Shown here: positions 58,438 through 64,000 of the stretch, piece after piece | How the letters are laid out: each line of letters begins with the position of its first letter | Position numbering within the stretch: the first letter of the stretch is position 1 | NCBI RefSeq assembly: GCF_021474685.1 | Contig: NZ_JAKEIT010000008.1 | Location: 1-64,000 of the forward strand | Length of the DNA: 64,000 nt | Source of the DNA: Tetragenococcus halophilus | GTDB lineage: Bacteria; Bacillota; Bacilli; Lactobacillales; Enterococcaceae | Direction: 5' to 3' | The notes under the pieces: model-generated | Seen by the model: the letters and a program-made list of their open reading frames with translations, nothing else | The model's database searches: none | What the model was told of the DNA's origin: nothing | Made by a program: the position numbers and the translations under genes

Positions 58438-58983
58438 TTAAATAAATTTCATATGTGGCAAAGGATAGTAAACAAAATGAGCTGTTCCCAAGATCTCATC
58501 TTCTGAAATTGCGCCAAAAGAACGGCTATCTTTTGAAAGACGACGATTGTCACCGATAACAAAATAACTATCTTTTCCTAATTTCTTTACACCCATTAAT
58601 TCTTCAAAATCAAAATCATGAGTATAAGGAGCTGATTCGTCATCACTATGAAGATTATCTTCTAGGAAAGGTTCGGCTACTTTTTTATCATTGATATAAA
58701 GTTGATCGTCCTTATAACTAACCGATTCCCCTGGTAAGCCGATGACTCTTTTAACATAAGTGCTGCCATCCGGGAGGTTAAAGACGACGACATCAAAACG
58801 TTTAACGCTTGATAAACGTTCAACTAACACCATATCTCCTTGTGACACAGTATCTTCCATTGAACTTCCCTGTACTGGCATAGGAATTAACAAAAATCCC
58901 CGAATCAAAAATGCTAGCAGACCAGCAGCAAATGAATATTTTATTATCAGCCAAAACCATTCGAAAAATCGTTCTTTATTCAT
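58438..58983 (-). CDS. lepB: Type I signal peptidase
   Basis: Membrane serine protease that cleaves secretory signal peptides. 181 residues: one N-terminal membrane helix (about 13-35), catalytic S41 in QGSSMEDT, catalytic K78 in YVKRVIGLPG, and the GDNR motif near 149. The loop from 100-130 is unusually acidic (EDNLHSDDESAPYTHDFDFEE). It follows ctpA by 37 nt from the chosen starts; both work in the envelope. Confidence 0.95.
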   Translation of the reverse strand: MNKERFFEWFWLIIKYSFAAGLLAFLIRGFLLIPMPVQGSSMEDTVSQGDMVLVERLSSVKRFDVVVFNLPDGSTYVKRVIGLPGESVSYKDDQLYINDKKVAEPFLEDNLHSDDESAPYTHDFDFEELMGVKKLGKDSYFVIGDNRRLSKDSRSFGAISEDEILGTAHFVYYPLPHMKFI

Positions 58984-59008
58984 CTAGCTATCGACCTCGT
59001 CTAGTTCT

Positions 59009-60421
59009 TCATTTTGTTAGTTCTTCAACTGCTTTTTTATACACCGAATCAGAATCTTGGATCTTTTTAACAACCTCTTGTTCAATAGCTGTACTAGTCT
59101 TTTTATCTACACTGCCACTTTGTTCAATGTCATGTTCTCCTTGAAAGTCTTTTACAGCTTGTGTGGTTTTATCGTTAAATTCATCGCCTTTTGTATCATA
59201 ACCTAGTGCTTGTAAAAACTTATGCAAGTTCTTAACCGTATCTGATTGATCACCTTTTTCAAAGGTTTCATCTTTTGGCAACGGAGGTAAGTAAGCATAA
59301 TCCGGTAAATCAGCTTCTATTGTTGGTTCAACACCTTTTTCATTGATCCATTCGCCCTTTGGCGTTAACCATTTTTGCACGGTCATTTTTACTTCACTAT
59401 CATCAGAAAAGTCACTCACGCTTTGAACAGTTCCTTTACCGAAAGTATTCGTTCCAACAATCGGCGCATCAGCGGACTCTTTTAAAGCCGCTGCAAAAAT
59501 TTCTGAAGCAGAAGCACTTTGTTTATCCACTAACACCGTGGTAGGCTCGTTTACTTTAAAACCGCCGTCCAATTTTTCAGAAGCTTTACTTTTACCTGTA
59601 ATCTCTTCATCAGTACCAAATTGAACAATAGTTTTCCCGTCAGCTAAAAACATACTAGCCATTTCCTCTACTTGATCTAAATAACCACCAGGATTTTGAC
59701 GGAGATCGATCACAAAAGATTCTGCTCCTTGTTTGCGTAAATCTTTAATTGCATCTCTTAATTCTTCAGCTGTGTTCTCATTAAAACTGGCAATTTCAAT
59801 ACTTCCCACTTCTTGATGGTCTTCATCAAGCTCATAATTCAAAGACTCAAGCGGAATTGTATCGCGTTTGATTTCTACTTCAAAATTTTCATCTTCACGC
59901 TCTACAGCTAGTTTTACAGTAGACCCTTTCTTGCCTCGAATAGTCTGTACCACTGAATCAAGGTCTTTACCTTTGGTCTTTTTTCCATCAACTTCAAGAA
60001 TCTTGTCTTTTGCCTGTAAGCCAGCCTTTTCAGCGGGACTATCTTTTACAGGTGCTTCAGAAACTTCTGGAAAATCATCGACAATCGTCAAAGTGGCTCC
60101 GATTCCTTCAAAATCACCAGATAATGACTCGGTAAATTCCCCGGCTTCCTGCTTTCCTAAATAAGAAGTATAAGGATCATCTAAAGAATCCGTCATTCCT
60201 TCAAGTGCACCTTCAATCAAATCTTCATCGTCAACATCTTCATAATAGTTTTCTTGAATATCATTATACAAGGCATGAACTTTATACAAATCATTCTGCG
60301 AAAGAGAAGAAGATTGGAAAAATTCACTTGAAGTGACCCAATAAACTAGGCCTCCAGATATAAGAGCTACAAGAACTAAAGAAATAATGAAGCTTTTCAA
60401 AGATATCTTTTTATTTTTCAT
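59009..60421 (-). CDS. ctpA: Carboxyl-terminal processing protease (CtpA, S41)
   Basis: Secreted or membrane-anchored PDZ protease. 470 residues: an N-terminal membrane segment (about 10-30), a PDZ domain (about 105-190, EKAGLQAKDKILEVDGKK), the S41 catalytic region with a Ser in KQSASASE and Lys in TFGKGTVQ, and a C-terminal peptidoglycan-binding domain (about 390-460) that may hold it at the wall. Start ATG 60421 has GAGG 7 nt upstream; an in-frame TTG four codons earlier is the site itself. Confidence 0.93.
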   Translation of the reverse strand: MKNKKISLKSFIISLVLVALISGGLVYWVTSSEFFQSSSLSQNDLYKVHALYNDIQENYYEDVDDEDLIEGALEGMTDSLDDPYTSYLGKQEAGEFTESLSGDFEGIGATLTIVDDFPEVSEAPVKDSPAEKAGLQAKDKILEVDGKKTKGKDLDSVVQTIRGKKGSTVKLAVEREDENFEVEIKRDTIPLESLNYELDEDHQEVGSIEIASFNENTAEELRDAIKDLRKQGAESFVIDLRQNPGGYLDQVEEMASMFLADGKTIVQFGTDEEITGKSKASEKLDGGFKVNEPTTVLVDKQSASASEIFAAALKESADAPIVGTNTFGKGTVQSVSDFSDDSEVKMTVQKWLTPKGEWINEKGVEPTIEADLPDYAYLPPLPKDETFEKGDQSDTVKNLHKFLQALGYDTKGDEFNDKTTQAVKDFQGEHDIEQSGSVDKKTSTAIEQEVVKKIQDSDSVYKKAVEELTK

Positions 60422-60448
60422 GTAACACCTCAATTCTAATAAAGAACT

Positions 60449-60670
60449 TTACCGATTGTCTTCTAAATATTTTTGCCAAACACTATCAAAAATATCCATA
60501 TTACTTAAATAATCAACATTCATCTCTAAGTAATCAGAAATTTCCTCATAACTATCACTTTGCTTAGGAAATTGAATATCTTTAGCCGCATTGTTAGCAA
60601 AAACTTGAATTTCATCCGCTGCATTTGGCCCTCGTAAGGTCATTAAATAATGGTAAAAACTACGCTTCAT
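60449..60670 (-). CDS. YozE/UPF0346 small protein
   Basis: A 73-residue all-helical protein ([17 protein letters not shown], then [16 protein letters not shown]) matching the YozE family, whose function is unknown. Its ATG overlaps the TGA of msrA by 4 nt (ATGA), so the two are coupled. A TTG three codons earlier lacks family support. Confidence 0.88.
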   Translation of the reverse strand: MKRSFYHYLMTLRGPNAADEIQVFANNAAKDIQFPKQSDSYEEISDYLEMNVDYLSNMDIFDSVWQKYLEDNR

Positions 60671-61182
60671 TCGCCCCAATTCTCCTTTATAAAGGCAGCG
60701 CGCTTTGCATGATTTCTAGCAAAGTTTTCGGGATTTTTCTTATAAAAATCTTGGTGATACATTTCCGCAGGATAAAATGTTTGCGCAGGTTCAATTTGGG
60801 TAACGATCGGTTTGTTAAAGCGACCGCTATTTTCTAGTTCTTGACGACTTTTTTCCGCAATTTCTTTTTGCTCTTCATTTAAGTAATAAATTACTGGGCG
60901 ATAATTATCCCCACGGTCTTGGAATTGACCGAAAGCGTCTGTAGGGTCCGTTTGTTGCCAATAAATTTCTACTAAATCTTTATAAGAGATCACTTCTGGA
61001 TCGAAGATGATTTCCACTGCTTCAGTGTGACCTGTCGCCTTTGTTACAACTTCTTCATAAGTTGGATTTTCTACATGCCCACCGGTGTATCCTGATACTA
61101 CTGAATAAATTCCAGGCTGTTCATCGAAAGGATGTACCATACACCAAAAACAGCCACCAGCAAAAATTGCTCTTTGTTTCAT
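60667..61182 (-). CDS. msrA: Peptide methionine (S)-sulfoxide reductase
   Basis: Repairs methionine-S-sulfoxide. 171 residues with the catalytic FAGGCFWC motif close to the N-terminus, [15 protein letters not shown], and [11 protein letters not shown] near the C-terminus. It lies between ypmS and yozE with tight spacing. AGGAG is upstream of the ATG. No msrB is fused or adjacent. Confidence 0.96.
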   Translation of the reverse strand: MKQRAIFAGGCFWCMVHPFDEQPGIYSVVSGYTGGHVENPTYEEVVTKATGHTEAVEIIFDPEVISYKDLVEIYWQQTDPTDAFGQFQDRGDNYRPVIYYLNEEQKEIAEKSRQELENSGRFNKPIVTQIEPAQTFYPAEMYHQDFYKKNPENFARNHAKRAAFIKENWGE

Positions 61183-61192
61183 ACAATCACTC

Positions 61193-61837
61193 CTATTTTT
61201 CTTTGTCCTGAGGTAAGTATAGACTTACTTGGATGTCATCATCAACTAAATTGATTTTCTCTGCTTTTATAAATAAACCATTTTCCATACGAAATTGATC
61301 AAGTCGAAGAAGTACTGTTTCTTCATCGGGATCAAATTCAATCCATTTTGGAAATTTAAAGCTTTTTTCGATCATTTTCATCACTTGACCAACGGGAAGA
61401 TCTAAAGTACCGATTGAAAGACTGTCTGCTTTAAGTTGTACATTTCCATTATCGGTAACATAAGGGTCAAAATATAAATAAAAAGTAATAGGTGCGCCTA
61501 AGACCTCAAAATCACCGGTTAACATTGCTTGATTCTCTAATTGAAAATGATACTCTACATCAGAGTCCGCTTGATAATTTTGCAAATAAAAATCCATCAA
61601 TGAATTGATCTGTTCTTTATTACTATTGATTGATAGAACAGGCTCTCCTTCGCGCTGCACAATAGCTTGCGTATCGTATTGAATTACTTCTCTTTGTTGT
61701 GTTGCGCGAAAGAAAAAGAAGGCTCCTAATCCTAAAACGATTCCTAATAATATAATAAATGAAACTTTCCATTTGTTAACTGCTTTTTTTCCATTTTCCT
61801 CTGTTGATTTCTTATGCTTACGCTTTTCCTCTTTCAC
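61193..61837 (-). CDS. YpmS-like membrane protein (DUF2140)
   Basis: A 214-residue protein with a lysine-rich start, one membrane helix (about 23-45) and an external beta-rich domain ([40 protein letters not shown]). Function unknown; it regularly follows the YpmR-like lipase. I choose GTG 61837, which overlaps the hydrolase TGA by 4 nt (GTGA) and has GAGGAG 8 nt upstream. A TTG eight codons upstream would put that site inside the gene. Confidence 0.85.
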   Translation of the reverse strand: MKEEKRKHKKSTEENGKKAVNKWKVSFIILLGIVLGLGAFFFFRATQQREVIQYDTQAIVQREGEPVLSINSNKEQINSLMDFYLQNYQADSDVEYHFQLENQAMLTGDFEVLGAPITFYLYFDPYVTDNGNVQLKADSLSIGTLDLPVGQVMKMIEKSFKFPKWIEFDPDEETVLLRLDQFRMENGLFIKAEKINLVDDDIQVSLYLPQDKEK

Positions 61838-62724
61838 GATGCGTTCTCCTCTTTTAACCAAATATCTTTGGTTGCATCAATATTTTTCATCACTTCACGT
61901 GTGATCAATTGGTATCCTGTCGTATTAGGATGGAAATTGTCTTCCTCATAAAGTGCCTTATTTTTCACCGTATTTAGATCATCTTCTTTTTCAGAAGAGG
62001 AACTTTCTTTATTAGTATTAAGTGCTGCTTCATCACCAGTTCCTTGTGAAATTACTTCATTAATGGGAACAAAATAAGCATTTTCATCCTTTTCAACGAT
62101 TTCTTTTGTTCCTTCATCCCAATTTTGGATAATTGTTTGCATATCCTCAATTTCTGGGAAATTAACATAAAAAGGATTATACACACCTAACACATAAATT
62201 CCCGCATCTGCGTTTAATGAACGGGTTTCTTCTAGTATTTCAGAAAGGTTATCCTGATATTTTTCTAACGGACCTTCAAATGAATCAACACTTAGACCAA
62301 AAATATTCTTTTTTATGACTTTCATAATGTCATTGCCCCCCACTGTCACTGTAATAAGGTCAGAGCTAGCAATATCATTTTGTGTCTTATCATCTTCTTT
62401 GATACGTTTTAAAATTTGATCACTTCGTTCACCCGCAACGCCATAATTATCTACTTCAACACTGCTTAAAGCATAATCGTCTTGCAAATCATCCGCCACA
62501 AGAGAAACAAACCCACCATTTTGCGTTGCATCTCCTACACCTTCTGTTAGAGAGTCACCCACAGCCGTATAGTGAATATGATCTTTGACCTTATTATCGT
62601 TGGCGTTTGCACTATCGACTAATTTAGGCTGAGCTTTAGGAAAACTTAGCTGCAGGACTAAAAAGATGATTAAAGCGATAGCCGCTACACTAAAGATTGG
62701 AATAAAAAGTTTTTTATTCTTCAT
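61834..62724 (-). CDS. Membrane-anchored SGNH/GDSL hydrolase (YpmR-like)
   Basis: A 296-residue extracytoplasmic esterase-type protein: a membrane segment (about 6-28), block I AVGDSLTEG with S58, block III VTVGGNDIM, and the Asp-His pair in EDNFHPNTTGY. A Ser/Glu-rich insert (about 230-262, KESSSSEKEDDLNT) is peculiar to this copy. Paired with the YpmS-like gene; the substrate could be a lipid or acylated wall polymer. Confidence 0.9.
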   Translation of the reverse strand: MKNKKLFIPIFSVAAIALIIFLVLQLSFPKAQPKLVDSANANDNKVKDHIHYTAVGDSLTEGVGDATQNGGFVSLVADDLQDDYALSSVEVDNYGVAGERSDQILKRIKEDDKTQNDIASSDLITVTVGGNDIMKVIKKNIFGLSVDSFEGPLEKYQDNLSEILEETRSLNADAGIYVLGVYNPFYVNFPEIEDMQTIIQNWDEGTKEIVEKDENAYFVPINEVISQGTGDEAALNTNKESSSSEKEDDLNTVKNKALYEEDNFHPNTTGYQLITREVMKNIDATKDIWLKEENAS

Positions 62725-62850
62725 GGCTCTTTCCTCTTTCTAAGATTTAAGCTTATTCTTGCAAATTCATACACAATCAGTTTATCAAAAATAATGAAAA
62801 AATCGTACTGATTTTCAATTTGTTCACTAAAACTTAAAAAATCAAAATAA

Positions 62851-62936
62851 GCTGGGACAAATGTCTCCAGCAATAATCACTTTCTAAGTGAAAAAATTTT
62901 TTACGATCATTACTGAAAAATGACTTCTCTCCCAGC
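62851..62936 (-). repeat. GCTGGGA...TCCCAGC intergenic element, probably terminating degV
   Basis: 86 bp bounded by GCTGGGA (62851-62857) and TCCCAGC (62930-62936), with a smaller internal hairpin (CACTT-TCT-AAGTG) and an A6T6 run. Intergenic elements with GGCTGGGA ends recur widely in Firmicutes genomes, to my knowledge. It lies 16 nt past the degV stop. Confidence 0.65.
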
Positions 62937-62952
62937 CTCTTTCATTATTTTA

Positions 62953-63801
62953 TTAAACTTGATCCGCATAATACATAATTGCAAATGCATCTTTTCCAGT
63001 ATGTGTCGCAATTATAGGTGTTGTATGCAGTAGATAAATTTCTAGTTGAGGAAATAATTCCTGTAATTCATTTTTGTACTTTTCACACTGTTCTTTACCA
63101 CCAGCATAAGAAATACCAATTTTTTTCACAGTCGAATTTTCTTTCAATTCATTTTTTAAACGTTCAAACCATTTATTGAAGGTTTTAGATCCTCGACCCT
63201 TTACAATAGGAAATAAATCTCCGTTTTTAAATTCCATAATGACACGTATACTCAATATGCTAGATAAAAGGCCTTTTGCTCGGCTGATACGCCCACCTTT
63301 AACAAGATTTTCGAGCGTTGAAACGCCAATATATAATTTTGTATTTTTTAACATTTGTTGAATTTCAGGCAATACTTCTTCTGAAGTTTTTCCTTCTTGT
63401 GCCAGCTGCGCAGCTCGCATCACCGCAAAAGCTAAGGATTGGTCTGTTGTTTCTGTATCAATCACCGTTACTTTACTTTGGGTGATATTACTTGCCTGTC
63501 TTGCAGCACCAACAGTTCCACTAAGCTTTTCAGACATATGAATAGATAGAACTTCACTACCATCTTTTCCTAATTCATCATATAAATTAACAAACTCGCC
63601 AATAGGTGGTTGACTGGTTTTGGGTAATTTTTTGGCTTTTGCCATCATTTCCATAAAATTTTCGCCAGAAAGATTTTCATCATCAGTATAAACCGTTCCG
63701 TCGATCATAACAGAAAGAGGGATAATATGAATGTCGTATTCGTCCCTTAAACTTGGCTTCATCGTAGCTGACGAATCTGTTACTATTTTCAGTTTTGCCA
63801 T
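62953..63801 (-). CDS. DegV-family fatty-acid-binding protein
   Basis: Cytosolic protein of the fatty-acid kinase FakB type, which holds a fatty acid for phosphorylation and membrane lipid synthesis. 282 residues: IVTDSSATM near the N-terminus, TSQPPIGEF, HMSEKLSGT and GGRISRA in the middle, and a C-terminal YAGGKE loop. The precise ligand is unknown. An extended -10 lies about 75 nt upstream. Confidence 0.93.
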   Translation of the reverse strand: MAKLKIVTDSSATMKPSLRDEYDIHIIPLSVMIDGTVYTDDENLSGENFMEMMAKAKKLPKTSQPPIGEFVNLYDELGKDGSEVLSIHMSEKLSGTVGAARQASNITQSKVTVIDTETTDQSLAFAVMRAAQLAQEGKTSEEVLPEIQQMLKNTKLYIGVSTLENLVKGGRISRAKGLLSSILSIRVIMEFKNGDLFPIVKGRGSKTFNKWFERLKNELKENSTVKKIGISYAGGKEQCEKYKNELQELFPQLEIYLLHTTPIIATHTGKDAFAIMYYADQV

Positions 63802-63872
63802 AATTTTCTGTTCACTCTTTCTTTTAGCTGCACCCTTTTTTAAGTGGTCAAAGCCAAATCATTTCTTTAAAT

Positions 63873-63881
63873 AGTATAACA
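63873..63881 (-). promoter_or_regulatory. Extended -10 promoter for degV
   Basis: TGTTATACT on the minus strand, without a good -35. Confidence 0.4.
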
Positions 63882-63920
63882 GAATGAACTTGAATTTTCA
63901 TCAAAAATAAATTCTTAAAA

Positions 63921-64000
63921 TTATAAAGCTTCCACTGCTTGAATTGCGGCAAAAACTTGCTCTTCCGTCACTTCTGGATCTATCATAGGGAAAGTATCAT
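63921..64000 (-). CDS. 3' end of an unidentified gene, cut by the window edge
   Basis: The last 25 or so codons of a minus-strand frame that ends in TAA at 63921; visible residues include DTFPMIDPEVTEEQVFAA and end in QAVEAL. The frame is open to the window edge and amphipathic. Too little is visible to name a family. Confidence 0.6.
   Translation of the reverse strand, partial: DTFPMIDPEVTEEQVFAAIQAVEAL

Overview
The window is a low-GC Firmicutes chromosome segment that reads as a fermentative lactic acid bacterium of the Enterococcaceae. Enterococcus or Tetragenococcus is my inference from protein similarity and gene order. The clues are the topA-xerC-hslV-hslU-codY block, pyruvate formate-lyase beside an aerobic pyruvate dehydrogenase, PlsY, a DUF2187 protein, YpmR/YpmS and a tRNA-Leu with anticodon AAG. 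Nearly all genes lie on the minus strand; only a Gfo/Idh oxidoreductase, an ArAE-type membrane protein, the DUF2187 gene and plsY are on the plus strand. I see no insertion sequence, prophage, CRISPR array or rRNA.

Layout: 0-5.3 kb holds the pyruvate dehydrogenase operon (pdhA-pdhB-pdhC-pdhD). 5.7-12.4 kb holds mnaA/wecB, guaC, an aldo/keto reductase, purB, a strikingly degenerate purK, and xpt under a guanine-type purine riboswitch. 12.5-16.6 kb is lytS-lytT-cstA, which resembles the pyruvate sensor/transporter modules of other bacteria. 16.8-19.5 kb is a probable cell-wall operon (unknown protein, VanY-like carboxypeptidase, GH73 glucosaminidase, TIM-barrel protein). 19.6-24.2 kb carries an oxidoreductase, an ArAE protein, nagA with a possible NagR operator, a DUF2187 protein and an AlaA-like aminotransferase. 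24.2-27.2 kb is the least conventional stretch: a glutaredoxin-like remnant, tRNA-Leu(AAG), a disordered basic protein, a tandem-repeat spacer and an aldo/keto reductase. 27.3-37.4 kb is a complete glycogen operon (glgB-glgC-glgD-glgA-glgP-GH13 amylase). 37.9-42.3 kb has ppaC, pflA and pflB. 42.7-48.5 kb has parC, parE, a CoA-binding protein and plsY. 48.6-58.1 kb is the LacX-like epimerase, codY-hslU-hslV-xerC, topA, dprA, rnhB and rbgA. 58.4-64 kb has lepB, ctpA, yozE, msrA, ypmS, a SGNH hydrolase, degV and the 3' end of one more gene.

How the genes fit together: pyruvate is a hub. It can be imported (CstA under LytST), oxidised (PDH), cleaved anaerobically (PFL and its activase) or exchanged with alanine (AlaA-like). 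Carbon can be stored as glycogen and released again by GlgP and the amylase, and PpaC removes the pyrophosphate that GlgC makes. The purine genes lean toward salvage and interconversion (xpt, guaC, purB), with a PurK that appears to have lost its ATP-grasp chemistry. Most transcription units end in well-formed intrinsic terminators, and several sigma-A promoters are visible.

The strongest oddities are: the degenerate PurK; a hairpin that would sequester the dprA ribosome-binding site on read-through RNA; three intergenic spacers built of imperfect tandem units of about 40-42 bp; and a perfect dyad far upstream of pflB. I found nothing that clearly looks like a wholly new multi-gene system. 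All functional calls are made by eye, without database searches.
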